DNA of 25,250 bases, from contig DATAZV010000121.1 in assembly GCA_036271855.1 (NCBI GenBank), positions 1 through 25,250 of the forward strand. The letters run 5' to 3'. Below are positions 1-7,050 of this stretch, piece by piece. The notes beneath the pieces were generated by a model. It was not told the DNA's origin. It was given only the letters and a program-made list of their open reading frames with translations, and made no database searches. The position numbers and the translations under genes were made by a program. This stretch comes from JAQGMJ01 sp036271855. Lineage in GTDB: Bacteria; Pseudomonadota; Gammaproteobacteria; Burkholderiales; JAEUOS01. Each line of letters opens with the position of its first letter. The stretch's first letter is position 1.

Positions 1-743
1 ATGGCGCGGTTGATCGCCTTCACCAAGCCACGGACCGCATTCGGGTTGGTCTTGATCAGGTTTTGCGACACCAGCACGCCGTTGCTATAGAGATCGATGC
101 CGTAGTCGGCAAAATACATCAGGTTCAAGTCTTTTTCCGGATCGACCTTCAGCGGCTTGATCGAAAACCAGATGGTGTTGACGAAGGCGGCGAGAAAGTC
201 GACTTCGCCGCGTACCAGCATGGTCTCCTGCAGGTTGGCGGCGATGTTGGTGGTTCTCACCTTGGAGGCGTCGATGCCGGCGGCCTTGGCGAAAGCGGGG
301 AACAGCTTGTAGGTGGCGCCGTTGGCCGGGCTGCCCAGCAGCTTGCCTTCGAGGTCTTTCGGCTTGACGATGTTGTGGTCCTTCTTCGAGACGATGACAA
401 AGGGCGAGCGGTTGTACAGCATGAACACGCCGACCGGCGCTGTTTGCGGCGAAGTGGCCGCCAGCTGGATGATCGCGCTCATGTCGCCAAAGCCGGCGTC
501 ATAGGCGCCGGTGGCCACCTTGGTGACGGCGGCGGCCGAGCCGTCGCCCGAATCGATGGTCACGTCCAGGCCTTCCTGGGCGAAATAGCCTTTTTCCTGC
601 GCCGTGATGAACCAGGCGTGCAGGCCCTGGAATTTCCAGTCCAGCACGAACTTGAGTTTGGTCGGCGCGGCGCTTTGCGCCTGCGCGAGACCGGCACAGG
701 CAGCCAGCAGGAAGCAGGCGAGAAGGCGGGAAAGGATTTTCAT
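1..743 (-). CDS. ABC transporter substrate-binding protein, NMT1/THI5-like (partial, 3' end off window)
   Basis: Reading the minus strand from the ATG at 743-741, the frame stays open to the window edge and gives about 247 residues. The family (SsuA/TauA/ThiY/THI5-like) comprises periplasmic binding proteins of ABC importers for small nitrogen, sulfur or pyrimidine compounds. The N-terminus is a signal peptide with a hydrophobic stretch at about 7-20. Either LAAC (13-16) acts as a lipobox or signal peptidase cuts after AQA (20-22). The mature part opens with KLKFVLDWKFQGLHAWF, then KGYFAQEGLDV and GYFA-type signatures of the fold, then a GAYDAGFGD segment. GGAG lies 9 nt before the ATG. It is divergent from the atzF operon and has its own strong sigma-54-type promoter (779-794), so I infer uptake of a nitrogen source such as cyanurate, a pyrimidine or a related ring. 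The permease and ATPase genes would lie beyond the left edge. The ligand is not shown by the sequence. Confidence 0.88.
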   Translation of the reverse strand, partial: MKILSRLLACFLLAACAGLAQAQSAAPTKLKFVLDWKFQGLHAWFITAQEKGYFAQEGLDVTIDSGDGSAAAVTKVATGAYDAGFGDMSAIIQLAATSPQTAPVGVFMLYNRSPFVIVSKKDHNIVKPKDLEGKLLGSPANGATYKLFPAFAKAAGIDASKVRTTNIAANLQETMLVRGEVDFLAAFVNTIWFSIKPLKVDPEKDLNLMYFADYGIDLYSNGVLVSQNLIKTNPNAVRGLVKAINRA

Positions 744-778
744 TGAGTGGCGCTCCGGATTGACTGACAGGCAGTGTG

Positions 779-794
779 AGCAACAAGAGTGCCA
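779..794 (-). promoter_or_regulatory. sigma-54 (RpoN) promoter for the ABC binding-protein gene
   Basis: On the minus strand the sequence reads TGGCACTCTTGTTGCT. Against the consensus TGGCACRNNNNTTGCW only the R position differs, and the essential GG-N10-GC spacing is exact. Transcription would start near 769, giving a leader of about 26 nt before the ATG at 743. RpoN promoters need an enhancer-binding activator. NtrC-like sites lie about 110-130 bp upstream at 881-910. Confidence 0.8.
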
Positions 795-880
795 AAGCGC
801 TGATACTAGGATTCTATCTAGCATCCCAGATGAAGGGAAATGGGCGACGGATCGCGGGCCCTTTCGGCTGCGCGATTCGC

Positions 881-910
881 CGCCCCATGTTGGTGCGATT
901 GGCCGGTGCA
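881..910. promoter_or_regulatory. Candidate tandem NtrC-binding sites between divergent sigma-54 promoters
   Basis: The NtrC consensus is TGCACC-N5-GGTGCA. Positions 881-897 read CGCCCC-ATGTT-GGTGCG (9 of 12 conserved bases, correct 5-bp spacer). The overlapping 894-910 reads TGCGAT-TGGCC-GGTGCA (right half perfect, left half TGC only). Further GGTGC half sites occur at 912-916 and 931-935. The cluster is about 120 bp from the leftward predicted start and about 185 bp from the rightward one, both usual distances for an RpoN enhancer. Each site alone is imperfect; the clustering and position make the case. Confidence 0.55.
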
Positions 911-1054
911 TGGTGCGGGGCGCGAAAACCGGTGCCCGCGCGCCAAGCCAACTCATTTGTTTTGCCTCTGACAGCGCCGATTCAGGCCCAAGTGGCTTTC
1001 TTCTTGCAAATCAGTTCCGGGGCCTAAGCCGTGTCGTCGAATAGTGGTTGGTTT

Positions 1055-1070
1055 TGGCATGGGGATTGCG
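1055..1070 (+). promoter_or_regulatory. sigma-54 (RpoN) promoter for atzF-atzG-atzE
   Basis: The sequence TGGCATGGGGATTGCG matches TGGCACRNNNNTTGCW except for C to T at the sixth position and G at the last. The GG-N10-GC spacing is exact (1056-1057 and 1068-1069). The predicted start is near 1081, with a leader of about 24 nt before the GTG at 1105. A sigma-70-like pair (TTGGCA at 1054, TATCTT at 1076) overlaps it but is the poorer explanation. Confidence 0.72.
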
Positions 1071-1079
1071 TAAACTATC

Positions 1080-1089
1080 TTGTATACAT
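1080..1089. promoter_or_regulatory. Candidate GntR/FCD operator at the atzF transcription start
   Basis: TTGTATACAT is a near-perfect palindrome around GTATAC, the kind of GT-rich/AC-rich dyad bound by GntR-family repressors. It lies exactly over the predicted +1 of the sigma-54 promoter, where a bound repressor would block the polymerase. A related imperfect dyad, TGTATAACA, lies at 4687-4695 just before the GntR gene itself, compatible with autoregulation. Assigning these sites to that regulator is inference. Confidence 0.45.
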
Positions 1090-1104
1090 AAAGGTTTTTG
1101 CGTC

Positions 1105-2922
1105 GTGAATCTGCTGATTTCCGCCTTGACCCGGCAATACCGCCAAGACTCGCTCACGCCCGCGGCGCTGATGCAGGAGGTGCTGGCGCGCTGCGACGCG
1201 GCCGGCGCCGACAGCGCCTGGATCGCCCGTGCTTCAGAGGCGCAGGTCGCCGCCCAGCTGGCGGCGCTGGAGGCGCGCCGCGCCGCCGACGGCGGCTCAC
1301 TGGCGGGCATGCCGCTGTATGGCGTGCCCTTTGCGGTCAAGGACAACATCGACTTCGCCGGCTTGCCGACCACCGCCGCCTGCCCGGATTTTTCGTTCAT
1401 GCCGGCGCAAAGCGCGACCGTGGTGCAGCGCCTGATGGACGCCGGCGCCATCCTGATCGGCAAGACCAACCTCGACCAGTTCGCCACTGGCCTGGTCGGC
1501 ACCCGCTCGCCCTACGGCGCGGTGAAGAACAGCTTCAAGCCGGAATACATTTCCGGCGGTTCCAGTTCCGGCTCGGCTTCGGTGGTGGCGCGCGGCCTGG
1601 TGAGCTTTGCCTTGGGGACGGATACTGCCGGGTCTGGTCGTATCCCCGCCGGTTTCAACAACATTGTCGGCATCAAGCCCACGGTGGGGCGCCTGTCGTC
1701 CAGCGGCATGCTGCCGGCTTGCCGCTCGCTCGATTGCATTTCGATTTTTGCCCTGAGCGCAGGCGATGGTGCGCAGGTGCTGCAGGTCGCCAGCGGCTTC
1801 GACCCCGGCGACGACTATTCGCGCACTCCCGCCGCCGGCGCCGCCACCCTGGGCGCGGCGCCGCGCCTGGGCATTCCGGCCCAGCCCGAATTTTTCGGCG
1901 ATGCCGAACAGGAGCGCGCTTTTGGCGCGGCGATAGAGCGGGCACGGCGCATGGGCGCGGTGATCACCACCATCGACCTGACGCCGTTTCTGGCCACCGC
2001 CGCGCTGCTGTATGACGGCCCCTGGGTGGCGGAGCGCTACGCCGCGATCGAAGCGGTGATGCGCGAGCGCCCGGAAATCGTCCACCCGGTAGTGCGCGAG
2101 GTGATCGCCGGCGCCACCGCCTACAGCGCGGTCGACGCCTTCAAGGCGTATTACCGCCGCGAGGAATTGCGCCGCCTCACCGCCCCGGTGTGGCAAGAGA
2201 TCGACGCACTGCTGGTGCCCAGCGCACCGACCATCTACACCATCGAGGAAGTGAACGCCGACCCGGTGGTGAAAAACAGCCATCTCGGTACCTATACCAA
2301 CTTCGTCAACCTGCTCGATCTGTGCGCCATCGCCGTGCCTGCCGCCATGCGCGGGGACGGCCTGCCGTTCGGCGTCACCCTGATCGCCCCGGCCTGGTAC
2401 GACGAGGCGCTGCTCGAATTCGCCGGACGCTGGCAGCGCGACACCGGCCTGCCGCTGGGCGCGGTCGGCGTTGCCCTGCCGGCCGAAGAAGGCGTGGCGC
2501 TGCCGCCGGTGGCGGCCGGCCACGCCCGCATCGCCGTCGTCGGCGCGCACCTGCGCGGCCTGCCGCTGAATCACCAGCTCACCGCGCGCGGTGCCCGCTT
2601 TGCCGGCGAAGCGGCGAGCGCGCCGGCCTATCGCCTGTATGCGCTGCCGGGCACGGTGCCGCCCAAGCCCGGCATGCTGCGCGCGGCCGCCGGCGGCGCC
2701 TCGATCGCACTCGAGCTGTGGGACGTGCCGCTGGAGAATTTCGGCGCCTTTGTCGCCGAAGTGCCGCCGCCCCTGGCCATCGGCTCGGTGCAATTGCAGG
2801 ACGGCAGCTGGGTCAAGGGTTTTGTCTGCGAAGGCCACGCGGCGGCCGAGGCGGCCGACATTTCTTCCTACGGCGGCTGGCGCGCCTACCTGGCCAGCCT
2901 GGCGAAACCCAAGGCGGCATGA
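1105..2922 (+). CDS. atzF: Allophanate hydrolase AtzF
   Basis: This enzyme hydrolyses allophanate, the last step of cyanuric acid (and urea-amidolyase type) breakdown, releasing ammonia and CO2 in the cytoplasm. The product is 605 residues from the GTG at 1105, the length I recall for AtzF of Pseudomonas sp. ADP. The frame extends upstream to a TTG at 1048, but that start would lie inside the promoter. An AAAGG sequence precedes the GTG by 10 nt. Residues 1 to about 460 are the amidase-signature domain with the Lys-Ser-Ser triad visible: Lys79 in FAVKDNID, cis-Ser153 in the GGSSSGS loop and nucleophile Ser177 in DTAGSGR. Residues from about 475 form the separate C-terminal domain typical of allophanate hydrolases (start GHARIAVVGAHLRGLPLN), ending in a GGWRAYLASL-type segment. 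It is first in an operon with atzG and atzE. Confidence 0.93.
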   Translation: MNLLISALTRQYRQDSLTPAALMQEVLARCDAAGADSAWIARASEAQVAAQLAALEARRAADGGSLAGMPLYGVPFAVKDNIDFAGLPTTAACPDFSFMPAQSATVVQRLMDAGAILIGKTNLDQFATGLVGTRSPYGAVKNSFKPEYISGGSSSGSASVVARGLVSFALGTDTAGSGRIPAGFNNIVGIKPTVGRLSSSGMLPACRSLDCISIFALSAGDGAQVLQVASGFDPGDDYSRTPAAGAATLGAAPRLGIPAQPEFFGDAEQERAFGAAIERARRMGAVITTIDLTPFLATAALLYDGPWVAERYAAIEAVMRERPEIVHPVVREVIAGATAYSAVDAFKAYYRREELRRLTAPVWQEIDALLVPSAPTIYTIEEVNADPVVKNSHLGTYTNFVNLLDLCAIAVPAAMRGDGLPFGVTLIAPAWYDEALLEFAGRWQRDTGLPLGAVGVALPAEEGVALPPVAAGHARIAVVGAHLRGLPLNHQLTARGARFAGEAASAPAYRLYALPGTVPPKPGMLRAAAGGASIALELWDVPLENFGAFVAEVPPPLAIGSVQLQDGSWVKGFVCEGHAAAEAADISSYGGWRAYLASLAKPKAA

Positions 2923-2979
2923 AATCTTTCCAACCGGACTGCAGATCCGGCAACCCGAGCAGGTGACGTCCAACCCAAA

Positions 2980-3168
2980 ATGACACCAGATCAAATAGAA
3001 AAATATGTCGATGCCGCCGCCGCGGCGCTGGACCTGAACCTTGCGCCCGGGCACCGCCCGGGCGTGCTGGAAAATTTCACCCGTCTGGCGCAACTGGCAG
3101 CATTGGTCAACGAATTTCCGCTGGCCCCGGAAGACGAGCCGGCGCCGTTGTGGAAGCCCGGCGCATGA
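2980..3168 (+). CDS. atzG: AtzG, small GatC-like subunit of 1-carboxybiuret hydrolase
   Basis: This short gene encodes 62 residues (MTPDQIEKYVDAAAAALDLN at the start). It matches the DUF4089/AtzG type: a helical protein related in role to GatC that clamps onto and stabilises the AtzE amidase. AtzG of Pseudomonas sp. ADP is of similar size. The sequence shows a predicted N-terminal helix, the RPGVLENFTRLAQLAALVNEF segment in two parts typical of the family, and an acidic-proline tail (PLAPEDEPAPLW). Its TGA overlaps the atzE start as ATGA at 3165-3168, so the two chains should be made by coupled translation in equal amounts, which fits a heteromeric complex. The Shine-Dalgarno sequence is weak (an AGG about 16 nt upstream). 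Genes this small are easily missed. Confidence 0.87.
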   Translation: MTPDQIEKYVDAAAAALDLNLAPGHRPGVLENFTRLAQLAALVNEFPLAPEDEPAPLWKPGA

Positions 3169-4550
3169 ACACCCTGGACGCGCTCGGTACGGCCGCCGCG
3201 ATTCGCGCCGGCCGCCTCTCCGCATTGGAGGCCGCGCAGGCGGCGCTCAAGGCCATCGACACCCTCGACGGCAGGGTCAATGCCTTCACCGCCGTCACCC
3301 GCGAACGGGCGCTCACCGAGGCGAAGGCGATCGACACGGCGCGCGCCGCCGGCCACGACCTGCCGCCGCTGGCGGGCGTGCCTTACGCGGCGAAAAACCT
3401 GTTCGACATCGCCGGCCTGACCACCGTCGCCGGCTCGAAGATCAACCGCGAGAACCCGCCCGCAAAAGACGATTCGGCACTGGTGGCGCGCATGCGCGGC
3501 GCCGGCGCGGTGCTGGTGGGCGCGCTCAACATGGACGAGTACGCCTTCGGCTTCACCACCGAAAATGCGCATTACGGCACCGCGCGCAATCCGCACGACC
3601 TGACGCGCATCGCCGGCGGCTCCTCCGGCGGCTCGGGCGCGGCGGTGGCAGCCGGGATGGTGCCGCTGTCGCTGGGCACCGACACCAACGGCTCGATTCG
3701 CGTGCCTTCCTCGCTGTGCGGCATATTCGGCATCAAGCCCACCTATGGCCGGTTGTCGCGCCGCGGTTCCTACCCCTTCACCTGCAGCCTGGACCACGTC
3801 GGCCCGTTCGCCCGCAGCGTCGCCGACCTGGCCGCCACCTACGACGCCCTGCAGGGGCAGGACACCGGCGACTACGCGCAGGCGCGGCGCGCGATGGAAC
3901 CGACCCGGCAACTGCTCAAGGACGGCCTGGGCAGCCTGCGCGTGGCGGTGGCCGGCGGCTACTTCAAGGAAAACGCCGGGCCGCAGGCGCTGGCCGCGGT
4001 GGAGGCGGTGGCGCGCGCGCTCAACGTCAGCCGCGAGGTGATATTGCCGGAAGCGCAGCGCGCCCGCGCCGCGGGCTTTGTCATCACCGCTTCCGAAGGC
4101 AGCAATCTGCATTTGCCCGACCTGCGCAAGCGGCCGGACGATTTCGACCCGGCGATCCGCGACCGCTTTCTGGCCAACGCGCTGACGCCGGTGCAGTGGT
4201 ACATGCAGGCGCAGCGTTTTCGGCTGTGGTTTTTCCAGGCGGTGATGCGGGTGTTTGCCGACACCGACGTGATCATCGCCCCGGCCACCCCGGTGCCGGC
4301 CACCGTGATCGGCGCCGACACCTTCGAGCTGAACGGCCGGCAGATGCCGGCGCGGCCCTCGATGGGGGTCCTGACCCAGCCGCTGTCCTTTATCGGCCTG
4401 CCGATTGTCGCCGTGCCGGTGCATGGGCTGGGGCCGCTGCCGATCGGCGTGCAGGTGATCGCCCGGCCCTGGCGCGAGGCCGATGCGTTGCGGGTGGCGG
4501 CGGCACTGGAATATGCCGGCGTGGCGAGCGCGCCGGTGGCGCCGCTTTAG
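3165..4550 (+). CDS. atzE: 1-carboxybiuret hydrolase catalytic subunit AtzE
   Basis: AtzE is an amidase-signature hydrolase that, with AtzG, deaminates 1-carboxybiuret from cyanuric acid ring opening; the next intermediates lead to allophanate, the AtzF substrate. The product is 461 residues from the ATG at 3165, close to the known AtzE length. The frame extends to a TTG at 3150, but the ATG has a GGAAG 8 nt upstream and the ATGA overlap with atzG. The catalytic triad is visible: Lys77 in PYAAKNLFD, cis-Ser153 in GGSSGGSG and Ser177 in DTNGSIRVPS. It differs from AtzF by lacking the extra C-terminal domain. A GatA-like or generic amidase is the alternative, but the preceding atzG and atzF make AtzE by far the best call. 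Confidence 0.92.
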   Translation: MNTLDALGTAAAIRAGRLSALEAAQAALKAIDTLDGRVNAFTAVTRERALTEAKAIDTARAAGHDLPPLAGVPYAAKNLFDIAGLTTVAGSKINRENPPAKDDSALVARMRGAGAVLVGALNMDEYAFGFTTENAHYGTARNPHDLTRIAGGSSGGSGAAVAAGMVPLSLGTDTNGSIRVPSSLCGIFGIKPTYGRLSRRGSYPFTCSLDHVGPFARSVADLAATYDALQGQDTGDYAQARRAMEPTRQLLKDGLGSLRVAVAGGYFKENAGPQALAAVEAVARALNVSREVILPEAQRARAAGFVITASEGSNLHLPDLRKRPDDFDPAIRDRFLANALTPVQWYMQAQRFRLWFFQAVMRVFADTDVIIAPATPVPATVIGADTFELNGRQMPARPSMGVLTQPLSFIGLPIVAVPVHGLGPLPIGVQVIARPWREADALRVAAALEYAGVASAPVAPL

Positions 4551-4699
4551 CCGCCGGATAAGGATAAGCAGGGCGGGGAAGGTGAGAGAATGAGGGGTCG
4601 CCGTGCGCGGCCCGGGCAAAAAAGTGTGAGCAGGCAAAAGAGCAGTAAAAGGCCGCTGTCGAGGCTGAAAACCAAAACCCAGGGAATGTATAACAGGAC

Positions 4700-5434
4700 A
4701 TGACGACTACATTAGCCAAACGTCCGACCGAAAAAGCCAAGGCGGAGCCAAAACCCGAAGCGCGCGGCAAGGACGCCAATCTTGCCGCCCGCGTGTTCGA
4801 GCGCGTGAAGCAGGAGATTTTCGACTTCGTGCTGCTGCCGGGCGACCGCTTCACCGAGGCGGAAATCGCCGGGCGCATGCAGGTCAGCCGCACCCCGGTG
4901 CGCGAGGCGCTCTACCTGCTGGAGCGCGAGGGTTACCTGGAGGTGATGTTCCGCAGCGGCTGGCGGGTGCGTCCCTTCGACTTCCAGCAGTTCGAGGATT
5001 TATACGACGTGCGGGTGATCCTCGAACTGGCGGCGGTCAAGCGCCTGTGCGAAATGGACCAGCGCCTGGCCCTGGAAGACCTGAAGAGCGCCTGGCTGGT
5101 ATCAAAGAGCGAGCGCCTGACCGACGGCCGCGGCGTCGCCGCGCTGGACGAACAGTTCCACGATGCGCTGGTGGCGGCCACCGGCAACCAGGAAATGGCG
5201 CGCATCCACCACGACCTGACCGAGCGCATCCGCATCATCCGCCGCCTCGACTTCACCCAGGACGCGCGCATCGACGCCACCTATAACGAGCATGCGCGCA
5301 TCCTCAAGGCGATTTTGCTGCGCAAGGCCGACGAGGCGCAGATGCTGCTGAAAAGCCATATCGACGCCAGCAAGGCGGAGGTGCGCAAGATCACCCTGCA
5401 CATGCTGCACACCGCGCGGGTGCAGCAGGCCTGA
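4700..5434 (+). CDS. GntR-family transcriptional regulator, FCD (FadR C-terminal) type
   Basis: This is a DNA-binding repressor or activator of 244 residues. Residues 28-91 form the winged helix-turn-helix with the diagnostic SRTPVREAL at 63-71. Residues about 97-224 are the all-helical FCD ligand domain, with the usual metal-binding set Asp150, His154, His198 and His220 all present. A lysine-rich tail of about 25 residues precedes the DNA-binding domain. It follows atzE by 149 bp on the same strand, so it is probably the local regulator and takes the place of the LysR-type AtzR of Pseudomonas sp. ADP. The ligand is unknown and could be a pathway intermediate. The start is uncertain: AGGA lies only 1 nt before the ATG, and AGGGA lies 14 nt before. 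Confidence 0.9.
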   Translation: MTTTLAKRPTEKAKAEPKPEARGKDANLAARVFERVKQEIFDFVLLPGDRFTEAEIAGRMQVSRTPVREALYLLEREGYLEVMFRSGWRVRPFDFQQFEDLYDVRVILELAAVKRLCEMDQRLALEDLKSAWLVSKSERLTDGRGVAALDEQFHDALVAATGNQEMARIHHDLTERIRIIRRLDFTQDARIDATYNEHARILKAILLRKADEAQMLLKSHIDASKAEVRKITLHMLHTARVQQA

Positions 5435-5442
5435 GCGGATGA

Positions 5443-5477
5443 GGCCCGGCCGCCAGGGGCCGGGTCCAGGGGAGTTT
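5443..5477. terminator. Candidate bidirectional terminator between gntR and the efflux operon
   Basis: CCCGGCC (5445-5451) pairs with GGCCGGG (5458-5464) around a 6-nt loop, extendable by a G-U and a G-C pair. A short TTTT follows at 5474-5477. It lies between two convergent genes, where terminators are expected. The T-tract is short and set back from the stem, so the call is moderate. Confidence 0.45.
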
Positions 5478-5502
5478 TCCAGCCCCCGTGAGGCTCCCGA
5501 AT

Positions 5503-6987
5503 TCAGCCCTTGGCGGGTGCGGGCGCATCCTTGCTGGTGGCATTCCATGCCGGGGCGGTGAAGCCGCCGCCCAGGGCCTTGATCAGGCTCACCGTGGTGA
5601 CGAACTGCGAACCGCGGATTTGCGATTGCACGCGCTGCGCCGCCAGCTGGTTCTGCTGCACCAGGGTGAGGGCGATGATGTTGTCCAGCCCGCCCTGGTA
5701 GCGCCGCAGGCTCACCTGCAGCGACTTGTTCTGGTTGTCCACCGCCTCGCTTTGCTTCAGGTTGGCGCTGTCGAGCAGCGTCAGGTTGGAGAGCGCGTCC
5801 TGCGATTCCTGGATCGCCACCAGAACCGTCTGCCGGTACGAAGCCACCGAACCGCGATAGCCGGCCTCGGCGAACAGCACGCCGGCCTTGGCGCGGCCGC
5901 CGTCGAAAATGGTCTGCGCCGCGGCGATGCCGAAGGACCAGAGGATGGAGGAGGCGCTGGCCAGCTTGGCCAGGGTTGTCGCTTCCGCGCCGAAGAAGGT
6001 CGCGCCGAGGTTGAAGATCGGGTAGAAGGCCGCCTTGGCGACGCCGATCTGCGCATTGGCGGCTGCCATCGCGCGCTCGGCGGAGGCGACGTCGGGGCGG
6101 CGCTGCAGCAGCGCGCCGGGCAGGGTCACCGGCACTTGCGGCACGGTTTGCGGCAGGCTGCCGGGCTCGATGCGAAACGCGGCCGCCGGCGCGCCGGTGA
6201 GGGTGGCGAGGTTGTCTTCCTGGATATTGCGCTGGGTTTTCAGCAGGTCGAGCTGCGCCTTGTTGGAGAGCGAAAGCGCGGTCTGCTGCAAAACGTCGGA
6301 CTGGCCGGAGGCGCCCGAGGCGTAGCGCTTCTTGATGGCTTCGAGTGCCTTGTCCTGCGCTTCGGTGGCCGCGGCGACGATGCGGATTTCCTCGTCGAGC
6401 TGGCACAGCTGGAAATAGGAGGCGGCCACCTGGGCGGTGAGCACCAGACGCACGTTCTCGCGGTCGGCCTGCGATTGCTGCGCGCTGGCGCGCGTGCTCT
6501 CGACATCGCGGCGCACCCGGCCGACCAGGTCGATCTCGTAGCTGGCGGCAAGCAGGGGCTTGAAGTCGTTTTGCACCGTGCTGCCGTTGACCGAGCCCGG
6601 GTTGGCCACCGGACGATTGGCCGAGGTGCGCGCGCGCGTCGCAGCGGGGTCCAGTTCGACGCGCGGATAGAGGGCCGCTTCGTGCGACTGCAAGGTGGCG
6701 TTGGCCTGGTCCATGCGCGCCACCGCCAGCTGCAGGGTGAAGTTGCCGGCGAGCGCCGCTTCCTCCAGCTGGTTCAGCCTTAAGTCGCCGAAGACGGTCC
6801 ACCAGTCCAGCTTGGGCTGCGCGTCGGCGGGCTGCGCCAGCGCCCAGTCGGGCGCGGTTTTCCAGTTGACCGGCATGTCGGGGACGGCCGGGCGAAAATA
6901 GTCGGGGCCGATCGCGCCGCAGCCGGAGAGGCAGGCGCCTGCCACGGCGGTAGCCAGCCAGGTCCTGCGTGAAATATTCTGCTTCAT
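5503..6987 (-). CDS. Outer-membrane efflux channel, TolC/OprM family (NodT-type lipoprotein)
   Basis: This is the outer-membrane exit duct of the RND pump, a trimeric barrel with a long periplasmic helical tunnel. The product is 494 residues, the usual size for OprM-like proteins. The N-terminus is a lipoprotein signal with lipobox LSGC and lipidated Cys23. It also carries SRRTWL at 6-11, which resembles a twin-arginine motif. The mature protein begins GAIGPDYFRPAVPDMP, a classic start for this family. Two structural repeats follow; a LPGALLQRRPDVASAERAM segment near residue 290 is a hallmark. It is the third gene of the operon, 63 nt after the fusion-protein gene. No clear ribosome-binding site precedes the ATG. 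Confidence 0.93.
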   Translation of the reverse strand: MKQNISRRTWLATAVAGACLSGCGAIGPDYFRPAVPDMPVNWKTAPDWALAQPADAQPKLDWWTVFGDLRLNQLEEAALAGNFTLQLAVARMDQANATLQSHEAALYPRVELDPAATRARTSANRPVANPGSVNGSTVQNDFKPLLAASYEIDLVGRVRRDVESTRASAQQSQADRENVRLVLTAQVAASYFQLCQLDEEIRIVAAATEAQDKALEAIKKRYASGASGQSDVLQQTALSLSNKAQLDLLKTQRNIQEDNLATLTGAPAAAFRIEPGSLPQTVPQVPVTLPGALLQRRPDVASAERAMAAANAQIGVAKAAFYPIFNLGATFFGAEATTLAKLASASSILWSFGIAAAQTIFDGGRAKAGVLFAEAGYRGSVASYRQTVLVAIQESQDALSNLTLLDSANLKQSEAVDNQNKSLQVSLRRYQGGLDNIIALTLVQQNQLAAQRVQSQIRGSQFVTTVSLIKALGGGFTAPAWNATSKDAPAPAKG

Positions 6988-7050
6988 GTGTTTTAAGGGC
7001 TTGCCGCGACGGCGCGCCCGTCTTTCAGCGTCTTGGGCTTGGCGTCTTGT

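Noticed and set aside
63..746. 227-codon plus-strand frame at the left end
   Set aside because: The minus strand encodes a clear periplasmic binding protein with signal peptide across the same bases.
1054..1081. Sigma-70-like promoter (TTGGCA, 16 bp, TATCTT) before atzF
   Set aside because: It overlaps the better sigma-54 match; the -10 box fits only 4 of 6. It could be a minor second promoter.
1048..1104. TTG start that would lengthen AtzF by 19 residues
   Set aside because: It would place the start codon inside the sigma-54 promoter; the GTG at 1105 gives the usual 605-residue length.
1297..4637. Two long minus-strand frames (642 and 548 codons) opposite atzF and atzE
   Set aside because: They are antisense to full-length amidases with intact catalytic triads. 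Low-complexity composition marks them as shadows.
5488..6783. 431-codon plus-strand frame opposite the outer-membrane channel gene
   Set aside because: It is a shadow of a protein with a clear lipobox and channel-family hallmarks; no homologous features.
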